Notes under the pieces: generated by a model | Seen by the model: only the letters and a program-made list of their open reading frames with translations | Database searches by the model: none | Told to the model about the DNA's origin: nothing | Part shown: in pieces, positions 25,833 through 38,500 of the stretch | How positions within the stretch are numbered: the stretch's first letter is position 1 | How the letters are laid out: each line of letters starts with the position of its first letter | Translations under genes and position numbers: made by a program | NCBI RefSeq assembly: GCF_963576615.1 | Contig: NC_088715.1 | Coordinates: forward strand, 52,616,007 to 52,680,006 | Reading direction: 5' to 3' | Source of the DNA: Watersipora subatra | Taxonomy: Eukaryota > Bryozoa > Gymnolaemata > Cheilostomatida > Watersiporidae | DNA: 64,000 bases

Positions 25833-27203
25833 ACATATAGCTACATGTGTATGTGTACAACAACTTGCTAAACAACTTGTTGTATTTGTACAGCTGTCTC
25901 TATGTCCACTACAATTCGGACATAGATACAGCTGTAAAATAAATAATTCACTAAATGAACATAGCTCTGGAAATATTTTCCCTAATTTTATATTAAATTC
26001 AACTGCATCTTAGAAAATGCTAAAGTTATTAATTAAACATTTCGTTATGTCTTCTTAAGAATACCATGTTTACTTTCAGTTTCATCAGCTTCCTCTTTCT
26101 CTCACATGATCATAACATGAACATGAACTTTTGCCAGACTAATCACCATTACATATATATGACCAAGTTATGTGACTTCGCTAAAGAATAGGCAAAAATA
26201 GTTATCTTTACTTAAATAGTCTATGTTTAATTTTAATATTTTACAATTAAACAAAATAATTTCTATGTTATAATTAAATTTCGTATCTTATATTTAGATA
26301 CATATGTTTTTTTCTGCAAATAAGAGTCAGACAGGAACTATTCATTTGATTGGGAGCAGTCTCTCTTGTATCTAAGTTTTATAGAGGATGAAGAAGTATA
26401 CAAAGCACTAAAACAGTCTACTCTAATTTTGCAAGTCAGTGAAAATAAGATGGTGCTTCATGTTGTGATTTTGAATTCTTTAGTGTTTTATGGCTATCAT
26501 GCTGTCCTTATTTCGCATGCATTTGCGTTCAGATGAAATACCACAAACTGTCTATATACCAAGGATTGCTCGAATAACTTGAAAATTTTAAAAGTTGTAG
26601 ATAGTGATGATGTTATATTACAACGCACAAATTTTGGAAAACACCTGAAAACCTTTACAATTTTCATGAAATGTTCTGTAAAATTCTCATAATACAAAAT
26701 CTTATCATTTAACAGTTGAACACTTAACTAACCACAGGTCAATTTATAGATATGAAAAACAGAAGTTTATAAAATAACGAAAACAGTAATAAAAACAATA
26801 AGTAAAATATGTTATGCTTCTGATGATGTGACACAAAATATATTTCAGCATTGTCTGACTATTCATGTGACGTTTATGGCATGTTGTTGTTTTTTTTTTG
26901 CATGCATTTGCATCCAGATGAGACATCACAAAACCGTCAATATATCATGGACTGTTGTTATATTATAACACACCAGAACTTGGAAAAAGTTTGAAAACCT
27001 TTGAAAAATTTAATAAATTTTCTGTAAGATTCGCATGATAATATATCTTGCCGTTGAACAACTGAGTGCTTAATTAACCACAGGTCAATTTATAAATATA
27101 GGCAAACAGAAGTTTATAAATTAGGAGAACAGTAATAAAATCAATAAGTAGAAATACGTCATGTTTCTGATGATGTGGCAGCAGGTTTACTTCAGCTTGT
27201 CTG
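25833..27203. repeat. Intergenic, mirror of 9.3-10.66 kb
   Basis: Contains the inverted counterparts of the two direct repeats of about 330 bp (about 26505-26830 and 26835-27185). No gene seen. Confidence 0.55.
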
Positions 27204-27210
27204 ACCATTC

Positions 27211-28748
27211 CATAGATATATAAACCTAGATTGGCCAATAGGGTAAAAGCCTGTCAGACTTAAATAGCATGACGATACGTCATTAAATTGTACCTGATGC
27301 TTGACTGCACTGTTGTTAACAATAGAGCTAATGAGGAGAAGGTGACAAAATCACGTTTATCTTTATATAAAAACCTTCTTGGAAACATAATCCAGTAAAC
27401 TAAAGCCATTCAGTGATAATATCTGATAACCACCGTAGATTAAAACAATAAAAGCTATGAATTGTTGCACACAAATTATGAGCCATCGGGGCTTTATTTG
27501 CCCCGCTCTCATATCCCCTTTTTCCCTATTTTTCCCCTTCTCCCTTCTCCTAAGGAGAATTGGGAAGGGAAAACGGGAAAGAGAAAAAGAGAAAAGGGGG
27601 AAAGGAGAAGGGGGCAAATAGCCCAGTCACCCAAAGAGCCAGACTCTGGTTAGGTAAAAGACTAATATTATGCTGAACTAAACATGACTAAATATGATAA
27701 GCCTGTGAAGTTTTGATGTGATCAGGAAAATGGAATCTGTGGCTTTCTTAGCTTCACAATGTGCACTAATTGAAATATATATCTTTGCTATTTCACGAGC
27801 TAGGCTAATAGCATGGTGATTACACTTAAACAATAGCATGATGTTAATTCTCAGCAGCCTCTCCATGGTGGCAATTAGTGCTAGCCTGGAAAGGTTTTTC
27901 ACCAATCTAGCACTACTAAGCAACACTCTCATTGCTTTCTCATTGTGGCTGCAAACCTTAATCACCACAGGCAAAGACAAAGTCAAGGCACCACGATTCT
28001 TAAAGGTTGACTTGCAACAAAATTCACATTACAGTTATTTGGTATCAAAAGATTCACCATGTCTTACTCTGCTGTGTTGTAGGTGCAAAATATGTGTAAA
28101 TGTGATTACAAGCTCTTAAAAGCGTAGTTGGTAACATCTACAATGATAATGATACAATCATTACACTTCAGCTTGAGCGGCTGAGATACATAGCCAGCTG
28201 TAAAATAATCATTCTGTCTCATTTTTGACTTGAGACATATTTGCATACTCATCATATTTAGTCATGTTTAGTTCAGCATGATATTAGTCTATTTACCTAG
28301 CCAGGGTCTGGTTCTTTGGATGGGTGAGCTATTTGGTCACCCTCTCTTTTCCCTCTTCTCTCTTTTCTCTTTCTCCCTTCCCACTTCTTCTTGGGTGATA
28401 GGAGAAGGGGAGAAGAAAGAAGGGGAATAGAAAAGCGGGGCAAATAAAGCCCTGATGGCTCATGATTTGTGTGCAACATTTCATAGCTTTTATCGTTTTA
28501 ATCTATGGTGGTTATCAGATATTATCACAGAATTGCTTTAGTTTACAGTACTTTAATATGTATCCAAGGAGGTTTTTAGGTGAAAATAAATGAGATTTTG
28601 TCACGTTCTCCTCATTAGCTCCATTATTAATAACAGTGCAGTCAAGCATGAGGTACAATTCAATGATGTAACGTCATGCTATTTAAGTCTGACTAGGCAA
28701 CCAATGGGAATAGCTATTATTGGTCAATCTAGGTTTATATATCTATAA
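27211..28748. mobile_element. Foldback element with long inverted repeats and 6-bp target duplication
   Basis: Ends ATAGATATATAAACCTAGAT, inverted at the right, are flanked by ACCATT (27204-27209 and 28749-28754). The inverted-repeat arms are about 460-480 bp (27211 to about 27700, and about 28245 to 28748). Each arm contains a pyrimidine-then-purine block that is itself hairpin-forming (27515-27615 and 28330-28435). The loop of about 540 bp carries one end of the TTAA foldback family (28000-28124). No transposase is visible. The left arm of the palindrome holds a deleted version of the same insertion (8930-9296). Confidence 0.7.
28000..28124 (+). mobile_element. TTAA foldback family, single-end fragment
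   Basis: TTAA-AGGTTGACTTGCAACA through CAAGCTCTTAAAAGC, then unrelated sequence. Nested in the loop of the larger foldback element. Confidence 0.6.
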
Positions 28749-28754
28749 ACCATT

Positions 28755-31700
28755 CACTAACAATTTCATTCCTAAACTTGTATTTGTGTTTACTTGTGTT
28801 GCCAAGTAGTAACAAAACATTACTCCAATATATAAAAAAGTAGAAATCTTGTTTTGTAACAGTACAGATTATTAAGATAACATAACTATAGGTAACAGTA
28901 AAAATTAGTTTGTTTATTTATGAACCAGTGTTAATAGTAGTTGTTTTTATAGTAATTTGTCAACCAAAGTATTTGAATAACATTGGGTAGTTATCTTTAA
29001 TTTTATATTGATTGATTTTGTGGCCGATTTACAATTAAATAAGATAAATTAACATTGTTGTGGAAAAATTAATTCTAGTCAATCTAAAAACTGTTTCTAA
29101 ATGCTGTTTTTATGTTATATGTCATTTTACTTAACATTTTTTAATTATTTTAATTAAATAGTGTCTGCCTTTGAATTTTCACCATTTTCTGCATAACTCC
29201 TTTTGATAGCTCAATAATGAATAAAATGTCATGTTATTTGCTTGCAGTTTTGGCTAAATTGCTTTTGGCAAAGGTTTGCTAACAAAAATACAACAAAACA
29301 ATCAAGTAATTGCAAAGGGTAAAATTTAAAGCGCCGAAAGCTGCATTTTATCACATCTTTATTCAGTAAGAATTTAATTTTTGAATCAAGCAATGAGTAT
29401 GCCATCAATAGCAATAAGAGTTCATTTAAATTAATCATAGTATTTTACCTGTACACATTTATGAAGCTCTGTTACTAGACAAGTATGTTTCTTTTAAAAA
29501 CAGCTTGTCTTGAGCTGTTAACTTTGAGCTTTACAAAAACTGTTTAATGATCAAAGTTATACTTTGGTACTTTATTCTGACAAACTTTCAAACAAAAACT
29601 GTCATACTTGAGAAAATAACTTTAGCTTTACTTTTTGAACTCTGCATACTAAACCGACAGCGGTAAGACGGTAAACCGGAGGTTACCACAATAGAGGCTA
29701 ATGAAGTGTTAATCGCTTGTCTTGACATCTATATTAGAGAATGATTAGGCTGAGACATGCTTCATTTTATCTGACTACGGAATACAATGACTGGTGGATG
29801 ATCAATGAACTAGTTTTTAGTTGTTTAATAACATATTGCTACAAGTTGTAAAATCATAGTAGAATATAATATTAATATAACATAAATCTGAGCATATGAC
29901 ACCTGCCAGCTGTCAGATTTTTAACCAACAGATGATAGCCCAATGAAAATAACATCTTATTCTTGTTTAGGACTTTTACAATCTGTCGGTTCCTCTTATG
30001 ATTTGTCAGTGGTTTCTTATATGAAATCATAAAAAATTTTTATTTGTATCAGCTTTCCAATTTCTACAAGGAAATGGTAAAAGCTATCTTTTTATGAGCA
30101 GTTGAAAACTGAGCCACTCATCAAGAACTTGGATAAGTTTAGTTAATCATTGTTATTTTGGTTATTGGCGTTATTACTGGGGTGTAACTGCTGTAATTTA
30201 AATCTACACTATTTGATAGCAAATAACTACAAAGATAAATGATAAGCTGTTTTTTACCAAATATTACCACAATGGAAAATTATATTAGTAAAACCACCAG
30301 TATGTTTCATAACGTATATTACAGTACTTATGATCAACAGTAGTTAGTCATCAGCAATTTCTTTATCAGTTTTTTGCTTCCATTATTATTTGAGCAGTTA
30401 AAGTTAATTTAAGGATCTGTAGCCTTGAAACAAACTAAAGTTTATTTTTAGAGTATTTAGTCAATTTTTAAATGTCATATTTTAGAAACAAGATAAAAGA
30501 AGTAAAACTTGATAGAAGTCTAAAAGGTTGAACTTACATGTATTATATCTACTTGTTACCTCGGTATGAAACACAGCATATATTGCTTTGTTAAGCAATT
30601 TGATACAGGTTAAATTAAGTTTTGGCTAAATATTATTGGTTATTGACTTGTAAAACTATTTAAAGTTGTTTCCTAATGTTTTTGGTGAACTTACAGACAA
30701 ACGATTACAGTGCATTAGCTCACATAAACAGTATGTTTATTAGTTGTACCCACGCATGTCATAGTTTAGGATACTATCTAGGATGTCCTGAAATTTTTCT
30801 TAAATGTTTTCAGGTTTTGTTTATTTATCACGTACAGCCAACAAGCAATTGCTTGACCATCAGGTCAAAAGACGAGGGCTATAAAATTGTAGAGGTAACT
30901 CTGTGAAGGACAATCTAGTAATAAATAGAATATATTATTATTTTATCAGCAGATTATAATGTGAAAAAGTAAGGCTATTATTAATTCCTCATTAGGAGAT
31001 GTCAAGCTGTCAGTTCAAATTACTGCCATGTAAAATATAGCTTGAAGAAATATCTTTCTTTTGCGGTATCTTATGCTCCAGTTTATCAAACCAGCAAATA
31101 CACCACCATCAGTTACATGTACTTCTTCTTGGGTTGTTTTTAATTTTAATTAAGTAATCAATTTTTTGTAAATTCTTTAGCTGAAATTTAATATTGTATT
31201 ATTTTTTTATTGAAATTATTTTTTCATAAAAATAACTAAAATATCTCAAGAAAATTTTTTCAATTAAATTAAATTGTTTTCAAATTTTTCTTATGATTCA
31301 AGTGTTTAGGTAAAAAATTATATGTTTTTGTTTGCTTTGTAGTTAGGTTTACACAAACTAAATAATGTTATAGCAGACTTTAAAATATATGTTACATATT
31401 ATAGTTTCTGGTATAACTCCGATTTTGTGTTTTATTAAGTTTTAACTTCAGCTTGATTCATCTTAAATCATTGCTAAGTTTAATAAATATAGTTTGCTGC
31501 CTTAACTTTCTGCTGCCTTAACTTTCTGCTGCTTTAACTTTCTGCTGTCTTTTATACTGAAGGTAAAACTACATGTCAGTCTCTCATGTCATGACAATGT
31601 CTCTGTCATTGTTTCTCATGTCAGTGCAATGTGCGTTGTTTAAATTTTTGGCTTTGATCTAAATTGACTGCTAAATTTAGGTGACAAAATATCGACCAGA

Positions 31701-32442
31701 GTGATTTTTTATTTTCAAGAGCTCTATAAAACAAAACTTTGATTTACTAAACACTCTTTATATTTTTTTCTGATTTTGGTATCAGAATTTTTAATTAATT
31801 AAGGTAAATTAGTTAATTACTAATGCATTTAGATTTTTATTGCTGAAACGATAAAGAAAATTTTCACATTTTTCTATTTACCTGTAAAATCATGTTTAAG
31901 GGAGGACTGACCAGGTAAAAAGAATTCATTGAGATTTATTCACAAATCCATGAGCTTGAAAAAATACTTTTATATACTTTCCTTGACAATTCTAGATATT
32001 TTTATTGCATCCAATTGACATGGAAGTAAAAAATTAGAAATTTATAGTTTCATATAATTTGAACTTGCAACTAATTTAATATAAAAACTTCTGATAAATG
32101 GCTTTAGCAAACTACAGAACTATACCACAATGTTTGGAAGGAAAACAACTCCAAATAAAAAGGGAAATTATAGAAAAAGGTTTTACATTGGATAAAGATT
32201 TTAAACTTATGGCCTTTAACGTTTGAATTTACAGAAGTAAATTGCTACACAGGGCTGTAAGCAATTTGCTAACCAAATACACATTCTGGTTAAAATAGCC
32301 TGTGCCTCAGTATATTCACGTCATTTACATCAATCATAGGCTAAGCACCTCCGCTTTCAGTTGGTGGGATTAGCCGCTAATACATTCTGCAAACAGGATA
32401 TATGTCAGAGTCTTACTGTCTAATCAAAACGTTAGACGCAGG
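28755..32442. other. Intergenic between the right foldback and the type 2 promoter
   Basis: Mirror of the left arm from about 1.6 to 8.9 kb, but with a single copy of the P segment (about 28.7-30.8 kb). Three copies of a 16-bp unit (GCTGCCTTAACTTTCT) lie at about 31496-31543, against two in the left arm. Frames at 29229-29438 and 30676-30906 are not conserved as coding in the mirror copy. Confidence 0.55.
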
Positions 32443-32450
32443 TATAAATA
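32443..32450 (+). promoter_or_regulatory. TATA box of the complete type 2 gene
   Basis: TATAAATA within GGTATAAATATAAGG, identical to the left copy. The start is estimated at about 32471. Confidence 0.65.
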
Positions 32451-32470
32451 TAAGGAATATCTATTAGAAA

Positions 32471-32524
32471 TGCACAGTAGTTTTTGGACCAAAGCTCAAG
32501 TTCTCTATCACTGTAGATATTAAG
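32471..32524 (+). other. Non-coding first exon of the complete type 2 gene
   Basis: Ends GTAGATATTAAG before a GTACGT donor at 32525. The acceptor TTGTAG is directly before the ATG at 32686, giving a short intron of 161 nt. The 5' end is estimated. Confidence 0.6.
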
Positions 32525-32685
32525 GTACGTTTATAAAAATTTACTTTTTTCGTATTTGCTACACTTTAGAACAAATTTTAAGGTTGCACCATTGCTGCTC
32601 AAAACCTAAAAATCTATAATTTCAGATACAACTATAAAGCTTTAAGATTGAGACTACCATAAATATGCGTTGTAAATTATTGTAG

Positions 32686-35470
32686 ATGGAGGTTCAAAGC
32701 ATGGCTCAAAAAAACAAGGCAAAGCTGAGGCTCTTTGGTTTTGGCACAGCCATCTTAGCTGTCACACTGTTGGCTCTCATTCTATTTAACCTTTTCATGG
32801 TTTTCTACATGTTCAAAAGGTTTGATGAGGTAAGTCGTAGATCCGGTATGTTGAGGGATTAAACTTTATTGAAACTCTGTTATAGAACCGGTTGAAATAT
32901 ACACCATAACTCTTTAAACTTACCTATGGAGCTAATTTTGTGTTAGTGAAGTGATGAGTTTGAAGATAAAGACACTAAGCTTGTATTTTATATCAAGTTT
33001 TTTTAGAGTATGAGCCAAGAGGTTTAATTAAATACTTTATTATACTTCAAATTATGTAAAATAATATAAATTTAATATAAATATATTAAATAAAATTTAA
33101 TAAATATTTATAAATATTTAATGAATAAAGATTAAATAAAATTTAATATAAATATAATAAATTAAAATTAAATATAAGTTTTAAGGAAATACCTGTTAAA
33201 ATACAACAGCCCGAGTACAATCAAATATGTATAAACCATTCGCCTTGCAAAGGCAAACTCCATAATAGTAAAGAATTCTCTTTGACGACCAGATTTGTTT
33301 TGCCTGTTATATCATGTACAATTAGATTATATAAGTAAATATGCCGTTTGATTTGATATAAGTATATAATTATACCAATTGGCGGATCACAAAAGTCAAA
33401 GTACAAAAATATATAGCGCATCAATTTATTAAGTTAGTTTACATTTTTGTCATCGCCTTCAGTGTTGCTCAGCACCAATGCCATTTAGCCTTGTTTTCCC
33501 ACACCAAAATTTATGAAAATTTTCTAAGAGGGTCATTCTATCCTTCATCAGTGTTCATTGAAATCATGATTAAAATTTCTCTGAATAAAAGTGAAGCGAT
33601 ACATTGTTTATTTCTATAAGCATCTTTTGTAACTTGTTTTTGATTGTATGAGTTTTCAAACGATTATGGTGATAAAGCTGATTAATCAAGTGGTCTGACA
33701 CAAATTTATGAAAAGCTCATGTTTTTATAATGTTTATAATTCCTAACCTAGTAGCATTTGATGTTGTTCTTTACCTAATTTAATCCCTCTAACCATTAAA
33801 TTTTTGAACTAACATTTCAAGAAAACCTGTTGTTAGAAATACAGCTATGAAATCTTTAATTTTAGGACAGCCAACGAGTTATTAAAATCGAGCTAGATCT
33901 GGCAAAGGGAGAGAATGCTGTCATTGTTATGGTGAGTCAAAGAACTTTTTACAATGTTTATTAGATGCTGAATTCATGAGAACTTCGGTGTTTTTAAGGC
34001 CAGTCATCATGTCTATCGTTCGAAACTGATGAATGTAAAATAATTTTTAATTGGTTTCACTAATACCTTTATCTGGACAATAGAGACTTTGTGAAATTTA
34101 TCTCAACTCAGTTTGTAATTTAAGGCAGGAAAAATTTATTACAACTTTTACCAACATTTCTTTCAAAGTAATTTTAATTCACTCTTAGAACATGAACTAA
34201 AAGTAAATGAAGTTTTGTGAAATTTATAAAACATTTTAGATGGCAGGTTTCATTTGTTAGTTTGACCAAATAACAGAAAAAACTCAACAATAATACATAT
34301 AATGTATGGTTATTCCCAGCTTTGTTCAAACTCAAATTTTGTAGAGAGCAAAAAGAGCTGCTAAAACTGGAACTAAAGATTGTGGGTGCAAGCCAGGTCC
34401 TGCTGGACCTAAGGTAGGTAGTTGTAACCAAATATATTTTGACAAAACTTTAAATTGGGTTCAAAGACTACAGTTGTAAAACCTTCTCAATTTCTCCTGT
34501 TCAGGGTCCACCAGGAAGTCAAGGAAAACCTGGTCAAAAGGGTGCTAAAGGACCCACTGGCAGTAGTTCACCCGGTAAAAATACACCAGGGTCGAAAGGA
34601 CCTAATGGAGATAGAGGCAAAACAGGCAAACCTGGTCCTAAGGGATCAAACGGTGCAAGCGGGACTCCAGGTGGTAAAGGCCCTACTGGGAGCCGTGGTC
34701 CTCAAGGAGCTCCAGGACCTAAAGGAGGAAACGGAGCTGCTGGGAAAAATGGCAAAAACGGTGAAGATGGTAAGAAGGGTGCTGCAGGTAGTCCTGGAAA
34801 AGCTGGACCAAAAGGGCCAACAGGAGCGAAGGGACCAGCAGGCAACAAAGGAGCTACCGGTGAGAAAGGACCTGCTGGAAGCAATGGTAAAAAGGGTGAT
34901 CAAGGAAATAGAGGAGCACCCGGATCTAAAGGTTCTCGTGGTGCCCCAGGTAGTGATGGGAAAGATGGAGGTCCTGGACCTAAAGGAAAAACAGGCTCCC
35001 CTGGAAGCCCTGGTAAACGTGGTTCCGCAGGTGCTTCGGGACCTAATGGTTCGCCTGGACCACGAGGCCCACCTGGACCTAAAGGTCCAACTGGTAGCCC
35101 TGGACCTAAAGGACCCAAAGTATGTCTATCACAGCAATTTTTTCCAAACTCTCTAAATAGTTGGTATTTTATGTCATTTTCATTACAATTACCGTTGCCT
35201 CTGTCACTGTCACTAGCACTGCAACTATTATTGTCACTGTCATCATCTCAAGTCTCAGTGACTCTATTGTAATTTTGTCTGTTTGTGTTGTCATTGTCAC
35301 TGCCAGTCACTGAAACTGTCATTGTCATTGCTATTGTAGATGTGCCAACATTCTGTCATTAATAACTTTAAGAGACTCAGTGATTTTAAATATCTAACTA
35401 TCTGTATACTATTAATTTACAGGGAGACAGAGGAGATAAAGCTGCCGGATATGTTGGTAAAAAGGGTTAA
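32686..35470 (+). CDS. Membrane-anchored short collagen, type 2 (complete, 313 aa)
   Basis: Coding exons are 32686-32829, 33866-33931, 34345-34413, 34505-35119 and 35423-35470, all joined in phase 0. Residues 1-48 begin MEVQSMAQKNKAKLR with a transmembrane helix at about 20-41. Residues 49-70 are a short stem (DSQRVIKIELDLAKG). RAKR at 71-74 fits R-X-K-R. The C-X-C pair (DCGCKPG) follows, then the 205-codon collagen exon. The two glycine breaks sit where type 1 has its Gly-X doublets, but here they read GSSSP-GKNTP-GSK, so two glycines are replaced while length is kept. The tail (GDRGDKAAGYVGKKG) contains an Arg-Gly-Asp tripeptide and one Tyr. There is no C-propeptide. It is divergent to the type 1 gene at 22826, with about 9 kb between promoters. 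Inferred as a second chain type of the same extracellular material. Confidence 0.92.
33040..33175. repeat. AT-rich low-complexity tract in a type 2 intron
   Basis: Irregular repetition of ATTTAATATAAAT-like words between the first two coding exons. The mirror intron in the left arm lacks most of it. Confidence 0.5.
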
Positions 35471-35575
35471 GAGAGGTGACATCATGACTAATATATGGAG
35501 TTAATTTGAATGTTTCTTGAAATTTAAGAAACTAGACTGATTGAGAACTTACCTTTATTAATATAATTAAAAATT

Positions 35576-35581
35576 AATAAA
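35576..35581 (+). terminator. Polyadenylation signal, type 2 gene
   Basis: AATAAA about 105 nt after the stop codon at 35470. Confidence 0.6.
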
Positions 35582-35599
35582 GTTCATTATATTGCTTTC

Positions 35600-38500
35600 C
35601 AACATCTTGTATTCTGTTGACTTGTGTATATCGTAAAAAAACTACTTGAGAAGCCAAATAGCATTACTTAAGGTTGTTAGCAAAGCTAACAATGCAAATG
35701 TCAAAAAAAGATTTAATGTTTTGTCACTCTGGTTTTTATTTGCAGTACAACTTACAATAAGTAGTATTTTACATACAAATAAATCAAATATTAGTATCAT
35801 AAGCTAAATGCTATTGGTAATTGCATACTCTTGGCTTATATAAAAATACACGAAGGAAGTATTTTTGGGTTAGCATTCAACACAAGCTATTGACTGGTAC
35901 CTCATCAAAGAGCACATTCTTGTTAAGAATAATTCCTCAACAATGTTTTCTGTCAAAGTTCAAAATGGTGCATCTTAAAACACCTTACGTTTAAAGAGAG
36001 GAAATTATACAGAATTTATTCAAAGCAAGCTTTCAGACTGGCAATAAAAAAAAAGTTGAAAATGATTACAAGTTAACAGGATTAAGAATAAAAGCAATTT
36101 TTAGCAAAGTAATATAATACTTTTTATATTCTCTATTCAACTTTATAAGAATTTCAAAAATGGCTTGTCTTAAATAACCTCAAGTCTAAAGAGATAGGAA
36201 CTCATACAAAAAAATTAAATCAAGTTTTCAGACTGGCAATAAGGAGAAGGTTGTGAATGATTGCAAATAACGGAAATAAAGCAACATGCTTTGATTTCAA
36301 CTTTTGCTTTAAAATGTTACAAACAAGAAAAAAAAGAAACTTTTTTCAGTAAAGTAATAAAAGCTTTTTGATTTTCTCTATTCTACTTCATAGGAATTTT
36401 AAATTATTTTGAAAAACCGTTAAACCATGCAACGAGTAAACATCTAAATAATAGCAAATTACAAAATCAAAGTATTGGTCTTGGCTACAACAGTTTTTAA
36501 ATTGTACCTAATTTTAAAAGGTATGCCAATCCTTTGAAGTTATGTTAACATGTCATCTATTGATTGATTGCTGGGTATGACACCATGCTAGTTACCTACA
36601 TAGATTTTCTCTCTCATTTTAATAAGATATTAGCTATTACTTTATCAATATCTTCAAACAGAAACTCAGAAGAAAGGAAATAAATAACTTTGAACTGTTT
36701 TCTGTTTCTCACTGACAAAGGAATAAAATGTTCAAGGGATGGTTATATTTGATAACTCAGGTGAACAAGCTTCTTGCACTGTTCACCTAAGATTTAATAG
36801 ATTAGAGAACATAATGAGATAGCAAACCGCTATTCAGGTGAAAACTGACAAAATTCATGATTATAGCAAAAAGAAGATTTCACCTACTCCAACATGGATG
36901 AATTTGGATTCAACCGTGATGCTTTCACAGAGTTTTTTGCTTAGATCTATAATGTTCCTTCATAAAAAATATATATAAATCACCAATAAAAATAGCTTCT
37001 GACTTTATTTCAATTTTGGCATAGGCAATAAGCGACATTAGGATCGCACCTCATAATTCTCTTTGTTGACACTGTTTTCATTTTTAGATTCTCCTATTTT
37101 ATAAAATAACTTTTCTGTTTTCTCATATAATCAAACTCGGACTAATACATTGATATCTCTCTAATATATCTAAAACATTGTGATTCTGTGTGCACGATGT
37201 TGGATGTAAACCGTTTATGAAGTCTAAAAGCATCTTATTTATAAAAAAGTTTGAATTGAAGAGTTAAGGATTAATTAAGGTTCATGTATTTAAAAAACTT
37301 AAATAATATTTGAAAAGATGTATCGGCAAAAGGCAAAAAACCAGCATGTACGAAAGCATTGTAAACCAGCCAACTAGTGGCCTAAGTTGAGTCCGGCACA
37401 ACAATAACAAATATTTGCTAAACCTGCGCTTTGTTAGTCATAAGTTGCAAGGCCTGAAACTGGTATTTGTAGATGCAATGAAAGGAATTTCTGAGCAGTA
37501 TGCATGCTTGACAATATACCACTAACCACAGAATATTCACACTGATGTCGCGTGTAAACCATATGTGAAGTTTAAAAACATCTTATTTATAAAATAGTTT
37601 GAATTAAAGTGCCTAGGAATAATTAGGCTTTATGCACCTTAGGAATTTAAATAATATTTTAAAAAATTTAACGGCTAAAAAGGGCGAGTATCAAAGCATG
37701 TATAAACTAGCTAGTTCGGGTCTCAAGTCATGTCAGGCACAACAATAACAAATATTTGGTGAGCTTGCGCTTTGTTAGTGATGAGTTGCAAGGCCTGAAG
37801 CTACGTAGCTGTATTTGTAGATGCAATAAAAGAAATTTCTGAGCAGTATGCATTTTTGACAATATACAACTAACCACAGAATATTGCGTAAAATAGGCAG
37901 TTTTGATGAACAAAAAAGCTACCGTTTTTACCTGTTTTTGTAATCAAGGATCAGACTTTGGATCAGAATGTAAAAAATAGATCCTTCATTTCTTAAATTT
38001 TCCACCAACACTGATCTTTAACCTGTCATATAAAACGGGTTTTAGACTGTTGTAAAACAATACACGTTTACACAATATGATAAATTCCTAATTTTTAATA
38101 AATGTTGCCTTTATAACTTAGAAATAAGGAGGAATAAATAAACTTCATGCAATCATGCTTCAGACTTATTGCAATCTCAAGTTCAATACTCATCTGTGTC
38201 AATTTACGAGTGTTAGTTTTCTTTAATATTTGAAACAGCAAGGACAGATTTTCCTAAGAGTAATGTTCTCTTTCTAAACTTATGAGAACATTAGAGTATA
38301 GAAAGGCTCTATTCTAAAACCTCTTCATTTTAATTTTTCATTAAATACTTTGTTATAAGATTATTATAATTCATATGCTTATGCTGATGGAAAATCACTA
38401 TAGATTATATAAGATTTGTTAAATAAAAAACGCTAAATGTTGAGCAAGCATTATCATCAGTAACCGATTGTTATTGTTGAAATATATAGCAATTAAATTT

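Larger units (their letters stand above)
1..34172. repeat. Giant imperfect inverted repeat (two arms plus spacer)
   Basis: The left arm (1 to about 15770) is the reverse complement of the right arm (about 19690 to 34172). Matching anchors read by eye are 1 with 34172, the type 2 start codon 1347 with 32686, the transposon-flanking hexamer near 9300 with 27205, a TTAA foldback 10664-11581 with 24917-25832, the type 1 start codon 13696 with 22826, and the stop codon 15572 with 19903. The left arm is longer because of tandem duplications at 3.2-9.0 kb. The right arm is longer at 27.2-28.7 kb and inside the type 1 gene's third coding-region intron. The left edge of the window cuts the repeat, so its true length is unknown. 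Both arms carry substitutions and indels relative to each other, so this is not an identical palindrome. A join of two haplotypes during assembly cannot be excluded. Confidence 0.88.

Noticed and set aside
27462..27653. Proline-rich or basic frames in the pyrimidine/purine tract
   Set aside because: Low-complexity sequence inside a foldback element.
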